Shown here in pieces: positions 1 through 5,951 of a DNA stretch of 22,936 bases; positions within the stretch are counted from its first letter, which is position 1; each line of letters starts with the position of its first letter. The position numbers and the translations under genes were made by a program. The stretch is taken from the IMG/VR virus record IMGVR_UViG_3300020419_000787, positions 1-22,936 of that record, one strand, 5' to 3'. Under the pieces are notes generated by a model that saw only the letters and a list, made by a program, of their open reading frames with translations, was not told where the DNA came from and did no database searches. The DNA comes from a virus.

Positions 1-2
1 AG

Positions 3-1631
3 TACGCACAGTTAATATCCGATTTAAGAAATGCCAATGCTGGATTAATAGGTTTTACTATTATGTTTCCAGAGGCTGATAGGTTTAAAGGTGATGAAGT
101 ATTTGCCTCATGGGTAAAAGATAATGGTATTATATTGGCTCAAGATGCAGATAATAGTGGAAGAAGTGCAAAGGCACCTTATGTGGGTACAGCTACGTTC
201 GGTACAGGAGATCCTTTAGACCATGTCATAAGATATAAAGGACTGGTTACAAATATATCAGAGATAGAAGCTGGTGCATGGGGCCATGGATTAATAAATG
301 GTATGCCAGAAGTTGATGGAATTGTAAGAAGAATACCACTGATATCTCAAATTAATAAAGAATTATATCCATCATTTGCATTAGAAACAATTAGAGTTTT
401 AAATGAAAAAATATCCTATACAATAAAGGTAAGTGATATAGGATTAGAAAGTATTGTGTTAAGACCTTTTGAAATACCTACTGGTACAAATGGTTCTATA
501 TGGATTAATCCTAATTATAAGTTTACGGAAATAAACTACGGGACCAAGTTGGAGAACTTGGAAGGTAAGACTGTTCTTGTTGGACTAACGGCAAAGGGGT
601 TGTCTTCCCAAATACCAACTCCTCAAGGATTAGTCTCGGCTCATCAGATTCAAGCTTCTTCAATACAGACGATACTGAATGGGGATCAAATAACCCGTCC
701 TGTGTGGGCTGATATTGCTGAGATAATGCTTTCTCTTTTGGGGGCTGTTCTGATTGTGGTGGGAATATATTACCTTCCCGTTTGGGCATCTGCTGTGCTC
801 TTCTTCTCCGTTGCAGGTTTATCTGCTTTCGGCGCATGGTGCGTCTGGAATGAATGGGGTATGCTCCTTGACCTTAGTTATCCACTAATATTATATATAC
901 TTTCTTTCACTTCAGGCTCATTCAATAATTTCTATAAGCAATTCATGCTCAGACAGCTGGTTAAGAAGCAGTTTGAAACTTATTTGGATCCTAGACAAGT
1001 TGCATTACTACAAAAAAATCCGGAACTTTTAAAACTTGGTGGTGAAAGAAAAGAGATGACCTTCATGTTTATGGACATTGTTGGATTTACTCCAATATCA
1101 GAACACTATAAGAATAATGATGACCCAGAAGGCCTTGTTGGTATTATAAATAATTATTTGGACCGGATGACTAAAATAATATTAAAGCATGGTGGTACAA
1201 TCGACAAGTATATGGGAGACTGTATTATGGCATTCTGGAACGCGCCATTACCTTGTGATAATCATGCGGAATGTGCAGTTAATGCTGCAGAGGAAATTGT
1301 AGAAACAGCAGATGAACTTATTAAAGAACTTGAAACACAAGGTTTACCTAGGATTGATATTGGTATTGGTATTAACACCGGCACATGCATCGTCGGAAAC
1401 ATGGGATCAGAATCTAGATTTGACTATTCCGTCATTGGAGATGCCGTCAACCTTGGTGCTAGACTCGAAGGCCAAACACGCAATTATGATGGGGTACGAG
1501 TGTTGTTGGGCCCAGAAACATATCGAGGCTGTAAAGAAAGAGCATTCTCAGAAGTCGATAGAATCCTTGTTAAGGGTAAATCAGAAAAGGTTACCATATA
1601 CACACCTCTCAATTCAACCGTTATTAGATAA
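3..1631 (+). CDS. CHASE2-domain membrane adenylate cyclase (class III), 5' partial
   Basis: The reading frame is open from the window edge, so the start lies upstream. Numbering from the Met at 63, residues up to about 205 form the end of an extracytoplasmic CHASE2 sensor (preceded by QLISDLRNANAGLIGFTIMF, then GHGLINGMPEVDGIVRRIPL). Residues 215-290 hold about three membrane helices, and 328-515 a full class III cyclase domain. Key residues are visible: metal aspartates D338 (MDIVGFT) and D386 (DKYMGD), purine-site K382, and transition-state N463 and R467. The second adenine-site position is Ser (S456) instead of Asp, as in class IIIb enzymes that carry Thr/Ser there. It should therefore be active and make cAMP on the cytoplasmic side of the host membrane; other cyclic nucleotides are possible. 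This architecture is common in bacteria but odd among T4-like genes. G+C is patchy along the gene. The domain call is secure; the role in infection is unknown. Confidence 0.93.
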   Translation, partial: YAQLISDLRNANAGLIGFTIMFPEADRFKGDEVFASWVKDNGIILAQDADNSGRSAKAPYVGTATFGTGDPLDHVIRYKGLVTNISEIEAGAWGHGLINGMPEVDGIVRRIPLISQINKELYPSFALETIRVLNEKISYTIKVSDIGLESIVLRPFEIPTGTNGSIWINPNYKFTEINYGTKLENLEGKTVLVGLTAKGLSSQIPTPQGLVSAHQIQASSIQTILNGDQITRPVWADIAEIMLSLLGAVLIVVGIYYLPVWASAVLFFSVAGLSAFGAWCVWNEWGMLLDLSYPLILYILSFTSGSFNNFYKQFMLRQLVKKQFETYLDPRQVALLQKNPELLKLGGERKEMTFMFMDIVGFTPISEHYKNNDDPEGLVGIINNYLDRMTKIILKHGGTIDKYMGDCIMAFWNAPLPCDNHAECAVNAAEEIVETADELIKELETQGLPRIDIGIGINTGTCIVGNMGSESRFDYSVIGDAVNLGARLEGQTRNYDGVRVLLGPETYRGCKERAFSEVDRILVKGKSEKVTIYTPLNSTVIR

Positions 1632-1923
1632 TAGAAGAATTGTAATTTTTACGGTATTGCAAGTTGCAGACCTTTACACAACGTATAGAGGTCTAAAATA
1701 TGATTGTGTTAAAGAGCTGAATCCCTTTTTAGGTGAAACCCCATCACTAAATAGATTGGTACTTACTAAAGCAACAGTTGTGATTCCTCTTGTGCATTAC
1801 GATATACAAAATGGTAATCTCACTAATCATACTCTAGATGAAGTAAATCTCTTAATGAGTATAGTGGTTGCGAATAACTATGACGTTTATCACAAAGTTA
1901 AAAAAGTGTGTAATAAAAGATAA
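1567..1923 (+). CDS. Small membrane protein (D-x-YTTY ... NP-x-LG family), start unresolved
   Basis: The part after the cyclase stop (1632-1923) encodes about 95 residues with a hydrophobic start, VADLYTTYRGL, ELNPFLGETPS and two more hydrophobic stretches. This is the pattern of short phage and bacterial membrane proteins with a 'D-x-x-x-T-(x)n-E-x-NP-x-LG' signature (DUF5658-like, from memory). No ATG with a ribosome site lies near the domain start. The start given here is a TTG inside the cyclase gene. The frame is actually open back to an ATG at 1312, where its first 28 residues would look like a signal peptide, but that would overlap the cyclase by 320 nt. Homologues normally have a short signal peptide directly before the domain, which is absent here, so the 5' end may have been lost when the genes were joined. 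The 3' end is well supported, the start is not. Confidence 0.5.
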   Translation: MLRVNQKRLPYTHLSIQPLLDNRRIVIFTVLQVADLYTTYRGLKYDCVKELNPFLGETPSLNRLVLTKATVVIPLVHYDIQNGNLTNHTLDEVNLLMSIVVANNYDVYHKVKKVCNKR

Positions 1924-1954
1924 TACGTTATAACAAAATGATATAAGAAAAGTG

Positions 1955-1983
1955 TTGACAAATGTGATTTAGCCTTATATAAT
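1955..1983 (+). promoter_or_regulatory. Early sigma70-type promoter P1
   Basis: TTGACA at 1955-1960 and TATAAT at 1978-1983 are separated by exactly 17 nt. They are followed by the leader ATACCTATATT and TGATAAGGA that recurs at the other early promoters. It drives the metalloprotease-like gene at 2019. It matches the host housekeeping sigma consensus, so it probably fires at once after infection. Confidence 0.92.
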
Positions 1984-2018
1984 ATACCTATATTAAATGA
2001 TAAGGACTTATTATAATT

Positions 2019-2441
2019 ATGCCAAACGTATTAATAGACGGCCAAATAAAAGGTAAAGATAACGTAGAATTATACGTCCACAATCTTTGCTATGCCTTAA
2101 ATATCCATCGGATGAAAACCAAACTAATACAAGTATACTTTGTAACCAAAGCAGATGGTACTTTGGCTAATGCCTGGGGGTGTCCTAAAGAGGGTTATGC
2201 TGAAATTAATGTGGCACGGAAACCTGAGGGTGTACGAATACCTTACGAAGAATTAATGCAAAATCTAGCCCATGAAATGGTTCATGTAAAACAATTCTTC
2301 CGAAAAGAGCTTGATGGATCGAATTGGCAATTTAAATGGAAAGGTCGTAATGCCAATGGATATAAGTACGAGAACCAACCGTGGGAGCGTGAGGCTTACA
2401 AGCTTGAAGAGAAATTATATAAACAATGTTGGCCAACTTGA
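2019..2441 (+). CDS. SprT-like / HExxH zinc metalloprotease-like protein
   Basis: The 140-residue protein has H85-E86-M-V-H89 (HEMVHVKQF), a classical zinc site, and 36 residues later the segment PWEREAY, whose E125 could be the third ligand, as in SprT-like and gluzincin-type proteins. A basic WKGR motif lies between them. Such single-domain proteins are frequent in large phages, mostly without known function; cleavage of a host protein or a DNA-protein crosslink is only a guess. It has a private early promoter (P1) and is followed by a hairpin, so it is a single-gene unit. The start ATG at 2019 follows AAGGA by 12 nt, somewhat long. No signal peptide is seen, so the product is cytoplasmic. 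Confidence 0.75.
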   Translation: MPNVLIDGQIKGKDNVELYVHNLCYALNIHRMKTKLIQVYFVTKADGTLANAWGCPKEGYAEINVARKPEGVRIPYEELMQNLAHEMVHVKQFFRKELDGSNWQFKWKGRNANGYKYENQPWEREAYKLEEKLYKQCWPT

Positions 2442-2452
2442 CCTTCATGACC

Positions 2453-2500
2453 AATTGTAACATTCTGGTTACAAATATGTTACAATTATGAAACTTTTTT
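2453..2500 (+). terminator. A+T-rich hairpin, probable weak terminator
   Basis: AATTGTAAC (2453-2461) pairs over 9 bp with GTTACAATT (2479-2487). A second copy of GTTACAA (2468-2474) offers a competing 7-bp stem with the same left arm. Six T follow at 2495-2500, just before the next promoter. The stem is weak in G+C, so efficiency is doubtful; the duplicated right arm could instead be an operator. Confidence 0.45.
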
Positions 2501-2510
2501 AAAAAAAGTG

Positions 2511-2539
2511 TTGACAAAGTGGATATAACGTAGTATAAT
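2511..2539 (+). promoter_or_regulatory. Early sigma70-type promoter P2
   Basis: TTGACA at 2511-2516, a 17-nt spacer and TATAAT at 2534-2539. The transcribed leader ATACCTATATTAAATGATAA and GGAG is the fullest copy of the shared early leader. It starts the 2569-3604 unit. An A-tract (AAAAAAAG) lies immediately upstream of the -35 box, resembling an UP element. Confidence 0.93.
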
Positions 2540-2568
2540 ATACCTATATTAAATGATAAGGAGTTAAT

Positions 2569-3078
2569 ATGAAAAACATAGTTATAAACACACAGTACAT
2601 GGAGAATTACGGGACTAATTTAAATCCGTATATGAAATTTAAAGGTGGTTCCACATATATTGTCAAAACTCTTAATATTGCCATCAACGAGAATGAAGTT
2701 GCTACAATCGTGGCACAAGTCAGACCTCTTATTCAAATGACAATGGTCGATACTAACGGCGGTTGTGAAGAATACATAACAGATTTCAAATTATTTGACA
2801 GTATTGCAGATGCAGGTATTCCTGAATACGAAAATATTACTGAACTTTGGTTCGACGATAAGCCAGGTGGCGGAGAATGGAAGGCCATTAAGATTAGTGA
2901 TAACCGTGGCGAGTATGGATTTATGAAACAAGAAATCTTTGAAAAGGTAGAGGCATGGACATGTGGTCTGGCTCAAGAAAGAAAGGATTATAATGTATCT
3001 TTCCTAATGGAAGATGGCGATGAGTGTTATGGCACTGACGAACTCAATGAGTGGTTTGATGCAAAGGAGGTAGCGTAA
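2569..3078 (+). CDS. Conserved phage hypothetical protein (NTQYxENYG family)
   Basis: A soluble, acidic protein of 169 residues opening with MKNIVINTQYMENYG and containing FKGGSTYIVK. This opening recurs in hypothetical proteins of many marine phages (from memory). No catalytic motif, membrane segment or signal peptide is visible. The start is firm: GATAAGGAG stands 6 nt before the ATG and promoter P2 just upstream. It is the first gene of a three-gene early unit, and its stop overlaps the next start (TAATG). The function is unknown. Confidence 0.8.
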   Translation: MKNIVINTQYMENYGTNLNPYMKFKGGSTYIVKTLNIAINENEVATIVAQVRPLIQMTMVDTNGGCEEYITDFKLFDSIADAGIPEYENITELWFDDKPGGGEWKAIKISDNRGEYGFMKQEIFEKVEAWTCGLAQERKDYNVSFLMEDGDECYGTDELNEWFDAKEVA

Positions 3079-3290
3079 TGAACAAGAAAATGCTTGATTA
3101 TTTTATATCCATCATACTCATTGGTGGTCTTTTTGCTATATTAATTTACATGCTAATATTCACAAATTATATCCCCGATGTTCACGTCAGTCATTCTACA
3201 GGAGAATGCGTCAAAGTTATTAATTATGGAGACCAAGATTGGTCATGTGATAATCTTCCCTCCAAATATACACATATTTGGGTTCAATAA
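3078..3290 (+). CDS. Small single-pass membrane protein
   Basis: 70 residues. A hydrophobic helix at about 9-29 (FISIILIGGLFAILIYMLIF) follows a short lysine-bearing N-terminus, and a C-terminal half of about 40 residues contains two cysteines (CVKVINYG and WSCDN). The charge pattern suggests an inner-membrane anchor with the tail in the periplasm, where a disulphide is possible. AAGGAGG lies upstream of the start, which overlaps the previous stop (TAATG); its own stop overlaps the next ATG in the same way, so the three genes are translationally coupled. No family recognised. Confidence 0.7.
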   Translation: MNKKMLDYFISIILIGGLFAILIYMLIFTNYIPDVHVSHSTGECVKVINYGDQDWSCDNLPSKYTHIWVQ

Positions 3291-3604
3291 TGATCAGAAT
3301 ATTACAAGAAATAACTGATTGGGGAGAATACAATATCTCTAACGGCACTTACTATGTTAACGAACATGGACACTTAGTTGCATATAAACCTGTGAATGGC
3401 GAGTATAAAGAATATAATAAGCCTATGAAACAGTTTTCAACTGCCCGTAGAAAATTCAAAGAATTGGGTATCATTGATGATGGCAATTCAGGCACACCAA
3501 TAAAAGGTTCTAGGGGTAATACCTATTACCTTAAAGATGGCAGATGTACATGCCCTGGTTTTAAATTCAGAGGAACATGCAAACACTTGAAAAAAGTTGC
3601 ATAA
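3290..3604 (+). CDS. Small SWIM-type zinc finger protein
   Basis: 104 residues. The C-terminus reads CTCPGFKFRGTCKHLKKV, the C-x-C-(x)n-C-x-H pattern of a SWIM zinc finger, a DNA- or protein-binding module known from transposases and Rad51-paralogue partners. The rest is polar (NGTYYVNEHGHLVAYKP, then a helix ARRKFKELG). The ATG at 3290, overlapping the previous stop (TAATG), is preferred over an in-frame TTG at 3278 because of this coupling. A stand-alone SWIM protein expressed early could bind DNA or a host regulator; the target is unknown. Confidence 0.75.
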   Translation: MIRILQEITDWGEYNISNGTYYVNEHGHLVAYKPVNGEYKEYNKPMKQFSTARRKFKELGIIDDGNSGTPIKGSRGNTYYLKDGRCTCPGFKFRGTCKHLKKVA

Positions 3605-3609
3605 AAGTG

Positions 3610-3638
3610 TTGACAAGACATGCTAAATGTGATATAAT
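3610..3638 (+). promoter_or_regulatory. Early sigma70-type promoter P3
   Basis: TTGACA at 3610-3615, a 17-nt spacer, TATAAT at 3633-3638, then ATACATATATT and GATAAGGAG. It starts six bases after the stop of the SWIM gene and opens the run of tiny genes at 3668-4658. Confidence 0.92.
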
Positions 3639-3667
3639 ATACATATATTTAAAGATAAGGAGTAAAT

Positions 3668-3946
3668 ATGAATCGATTAGATATAATTAAACAGGCCGCA
3701 GAAAAGGCCCAAATGAAGAAAGTCATTAAAGACCTTGACAGTAGAAAGGCTGCCATCAAGGAAGAAATGCGTCTTCATAAAAAATTAACCAAGTCAGTCA
3801 AGAAGGCTGAACACCAAGCCCCTAAAAGTCTAGAGGCATTTTCAGAAGAAAACCTTTATTACTCTGATAGAGAAACCAAGGATTTTCTTTCAGGTAGTTC
3901 CATTATGGACACGTATGAAGCAATGAGGTCTCAAGATGACTATTGA
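3668..3946 (+). CDS. Small charged coiled-coil-like protein, unknown
   Basis: 92 residues. The first half is a lysine-rich amphipathic helix (about 1-50, with KKVIKDLDSRKAAIKEEMRL), the second half acidic and polar with SDRETKDFLSGSS. No cysteine pairs, membrane segment or enzyme motif. AAGGAG is 6 nt before the ATG, directly behind promoter P3, so it is highly expressed early. Such small basic-then-acidic helical proteins are typical of host-takeover factors that bind host machinery, but this is inference only. The end overlaps the next gene by 11 nt. Confidence 0.75.
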   Translation: MNRLDIIKQAAEKAQMKKVIKDLDSRKAAIKEEMRLHKKLTKSVKKAEHQAPKSLEAFSEENLYYSDRETKDFLSGSSIMDTYEAMRSQDDY

Positions 3947-4094
3947 TTGGGAAGTAATTAAAGAATTGGTTGAAAATAATCCAAACAATTATGCTTTGGG
4001 TGAAGAAATCAGAAAACTATATTGGCAATTTAGTAAGCCAAGAATAGTTGATGATGCTGGTTGTGACGTTGAGACAGGAAAATTTTTAGGATGA
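3936..4094 (+). CDS. Tiny unknown protein (52 residues)
   Basis: Begins MTIDWEVIKELVENNPNNY and ends ETGKFLG. It starts inside the end of the previous gene with a GAGGT ribosome site 6 nt upstream, and its stop shares ATGA with the next start. Mostly one predicted helix, aromatic-rich (W5, YW at 29-30), no known motif. Position between two coupled genes and the clean ribosome site support it as real. Confidence 0.6.
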   Translation: MTIDWEVIKELVENNPNNYALGEEIRKLYWQFSKPRIVDDAGCDVETGKFLG

Positions 4095-4258
4095 TGTCTT
4101 TTAAGTTGGCAACTACACGCCTTGAGGCTCTAAAACGAGCAGAACTGGCGGCTAAGAATCCAGAATTTAAAACCCTTTGGGCTAATAAAAGGCAGGAGTT
4201 AATAGAATTATTACAATCAGGAAGCTCCTATGATGAACTATCAGGAGAATTAATATGA
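4091..4258 (+). CDS. Tiny unknown helical protein (55 residues)
   Basis: Starts MMSFKLATTRLEALKRAELA; basic helix at first, then NPEFKTLWANKRQELIELLQ and an acidic end SYDELSGELI. Both ends share ATGA with neighbours, which implies coupled translation. No strong ribosome site of its own (an AGG lies just before the ATG). A helical segment of this type could bind another protein; no family recognised. Confidence 0.6.
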   Translation: MMSFKLATTRLEALKRAELAAKNPEFKTLWANKRQELIELLQSGSSYDELSGELI

Positions 4259-4416
4259 TCGAATTAATATTAGGTTGGGCGTTTACAATAGGTTTACTAG
4301 TTCTGGCCTATGTTGGAATACATATGGTTTTTGAAAAAGACGCTGGAAAATATATACCCCTTGTATGGGAAAAAAACGGCCTTCTTGACAAATTATTAAA
4401 GCTAATAAGGAAATAA
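4255..4416 (+). CDS. Tiny membrane protein (53 residues)
   Basis: A hydrophobic helix at about 3-25 (LILGWAFTIGLLVLAYVGIH) is followed by a lysine-rich tail, LLDKLLKLIRK at the end. This is a typical one-helix phage membrane protein; orientation would place the basic tail in the cytoplasm. AGGAGA is 7 nt before the ATG, and ATGA is shared with the previous stop. It may alter the host envelope or exclude other phages; this is inference. Confidence 0.65.
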   Translation: MIELILGWAFTIGLLVLAYVGIHMVFEKDAGKYIPLVWEKNGLLDKLLKLIRK

Positions 4417-4418
4417 AA

Positions 4419-4658
4419 ATGAGTAACGAAAATGTTTCTTATATGGAAATTTCATCATACTACGAAAAGAACCGTCAGGCTGATGTTGTTAGGTCGGTAG
4501 GACTTAACGAAAAGAATTATTGGGGAGTCCGGTACTGGGTTGATGGTAACCCATTAGGTATCGAATGGTACCCAACAAAATCTGCAGTATATGCAGAAGA
4601 TGCAGCAGAGAATTATATTCTCGGGATTAAGGAGTATCCCTCAAATCCTGCATTATAA
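4419..4658 (+). CDS. Small unknown soluble protein (79 residues)
   Basis: Sequence has MSNENVSYMEISSYYEK, then a beta-like segment NYWGVRYWVDGNPLGIEWYP and a short helix AVYAEDAAENYI. Rich in Tyr and Trp, acidic. AAGGAAA is about 6 nt before the ATG, two bases behind the stop of the membrane protein. It is the last gene of the P3 unit, directly before a strong terminator. Similar small proteins occur in marine phages, none with a function that I recognise. Confidence 0.7.
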   Translation: MSNENVSYMEISSYYEKNRQADVVRSVGLNEKNYWGVRYWVDGNPLGIEWYPTKSAVYAEDAAENYILGIKEYPSNPAL

Positions 4659-4666
4659 GTTTGTGA

Positions 4667-4717
4667 ACCCTCTGACGGCCCCTTCAACTCCTTATCATGA
4701 ATGCCGTCAGGGGGTTT
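4667..4717 (+). terminator. Strong rho-independent terminator of the early small-gene unit
   Basis: AACCCTCTGACGGC (4666-4679) pairs with GCCGTCAGGGGGTT (4703-4716) over about 14 bp with one G-U pair. A 23-nt loop lies between, and TTTACTTTTG follows. The stem is far richer in G+C than its surroundings. The T-rich end is also the -35 region of the next promoter. Confidence 0.88.
4686..4698 (+). ncRNA. Anti-Shine-Dalgarno loop in the terminator (candidate regulatory RNA)
   Basis: The loop contains AACTCCTTATCAT, the exact reverse complement of ATGATAAGGAGTT at 2553-2565, the ribosome site of the P2 unit (13 of 13). It also pairs over 10 nt with the P1 leader (ATGATAAGGA) and the P3 leader (GATAAGGAGT), and over 9 nt with the P4 leader (ATAAGGAGT). 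A terminated transcript would therefore end in a stable hairpin displaying a sequence able to block translation of the other early messages. Regulation is inferred from complementarity only. Confidence 0.45.
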
Positions 4718-4743
4718 ACTTTTGAATAAATGCGTGGTATAAT
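4715..4743 (+). promoter_or_regulatory. Early promoter P4, overlapping the terminator tail
   Basis: TTTACT at 4715-4720 (4 of 6 matches to TTGACA), a 17-nt spacer and a perfect TATAAT at 4738-4743, then ATACCTATATCAAATAAGGAG. The weaker -35 box is built from the T-run of the preceding terminator. It drives the gene at 4770 and presumably gp33 and gp59. Confidence 0.82.
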
Positions 4744-4769
4744 ATACCTATATCAAATAAGGAGTAAAT

Positions 4770-5945
4770 ATGGTAAGTAAAGCATTAGAAAAGAAAAGAG
4801 TTAAGGGCAGGAAGAATCGTGTCACTATTGAAGATAAGTATTTAGGTCAAGAGCCATGGTGGGATGAAGATAATCCTCCACCTACTGATAAAAGTCCTAG
4901 AATGATCCAATGGACTAAGGCAGCGCATTGGTATAACTACTTTTATAAAGCCAAAGATTATATTCCATATGTTATCAGATATGCCCAAGAAGTTCATGGG
5001 TTAACCAAAGACGATATTAAAGCCATTAAGGCACTACCAGATTGGAAAATAAATTATAGTGTTAATGCAGTGGCTAGATTGCATTTTCGTGGATGGAATC
5101 ATGAACAGCATATACATGATAGATTATTTGAAATCTTAAAAGAAAAGGTCATTGCAGGTAAAGAAATATTAAAAACAAAAAAGGAAACAGCCGCTACAGC
5201 CCCACCACCAATCAGTCCAGCTCAAAGAGCATATAATAACATGATAGAAACTGTACATGCAGATTGGGACGACAAAGTTGTTGATTCTTGGATAGATGGT
5301 AACTTTAAACCAGATTTTAATGTATATGAAATATGGAAATCTCATGGATTAAAAGGTAATGTAATAAATGCCTTTAAAGAAAAAGTCCAATATGAATATG
5401 ATATTATTGCCGATTCATATCATAAAAGATGTGACCAAGCAATGGAAGCGTATTCTCACATATCACTTCGTAATCAAAAGAAGATGTTACAAACAATGGA
5501 AACAATCTTTGATGACCTAGAGAAACTTAGAACTAGCTTTAGGGCTGTTAAAATGCCCAGGGCCAAGAAACCTAAGGCATCCGATGCGCAAGTTGCACAC
5601 TTACAATATAAACAGGAAGACATTGATGCAAAAGTTACCTCAATTAATCCTGTTCTAATACCAGGCAAGGAAATGTTATTTGTTTATAACACCAAACAAA
5701 GGGTGTTGACACAGTATGTAACGACTGCTACGAAGGGCTTTGAGGTAGGAGGTACTTCTATTAAGAATTATGAACCTACTTTGTCTAAAACAACCAAGCT
5801 TAGAAAACCAGAAGATATACTTCCAGAAGTATTAAAGCTCACACCTAAACAAATTGAAAAACGAGTTTGGGATAAATTAACCACTAAAATAAACTCTCCA
5901 GCCGGTCGTATTAATAAGGACTGTGTATTGTTGAGAGTAGTATAA
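4770..5945 (+). CDS. Unknown conserved T4-like protein upstream of gp33 (391 residues)
   Basis: A basic N-terminus (KKRVKGRKNRV) is followed by conserved-looking helical text (YFYKAKDYIPYVIRYAQEVH; PDWKINYSVNAVARLHFRGW), a Pro/Ala linker near 143-152, a long helical middle (about 155-265, coiled-coil-like around KKMLQTMETIFDDLEKLRTS) and a beta-rich C-terminus with EMLFVYNTKQRVLTQYVT. I recognise this as a hypothetical protein that marine T4-likes keep next to gp33-gp59-gp32 (from memory), without a known role. Its place with replication and late-transcription genes, and the basic start, would suit a DNA- or replisome-binding protein; inferred. AAGGAG is 5 nt before the ATG. The next gene begins 6 nt after the stop. 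Confidence 0.75.
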   Translation: MVSKALEKKRVKGRKNRVTIEDKYLGQEPWWDEDNPPPTDKSPRMIQWTKAAHWYNYFYKAKDYIPYVIRYAQEVHGLTKDDIKAIKALPDWKINYSVNAVARLHFRGWNHEQHIHDRLFEILKEKVIAGKEILKTKKETAATAPPPISPAQRAYNNMIETVHADWDDKVVDSWIDGNFKPDFNVYEIWKSHGLKGNVINAFKEKVQYEYDIIADSYHKRCDQAMEAYSHISLRNQKKMLQTMETIFDDLEKLRTSFRAVKMPRAKKPKASDAQVAHLQYKQEDIDAKVTSINPVLIPGKEMLFVYNTKQRVLTQYVTTATKGFEVGGTSIKNYEPTLSKTTKLRKPEDILPEVLKLTPKQIEKRVWDKLTTKINSPAGRINKDCVLLRVV

Positions 5946-5951
5946 AGGAAT

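Noticed and set aside
523-837. Open frame of 104 codons on the - strand
   Set aside because: It lies wholly inside the well supported cyclase gene and its translation shows no family pattern.
1145-1152. TATAAATA inside the cyclase gene as a late promoter
   Set aside because: Several chance copies are expected in 23 kb of such A+T-rich DNA; there is no late gene just downstream.
3278-3289. TTG start for the SWIM protein
   Set aside because: The ATG at 3290 overlaps the previous stop in the same TAATG manner as the neighbouring pair.
5706-5734. TTGACA inside the 391-residue gene as a promoter
   Set aside because: The sequence 17 nt downstream is TACGAA, a poor -10 box, and no leader motif or gene start follows.
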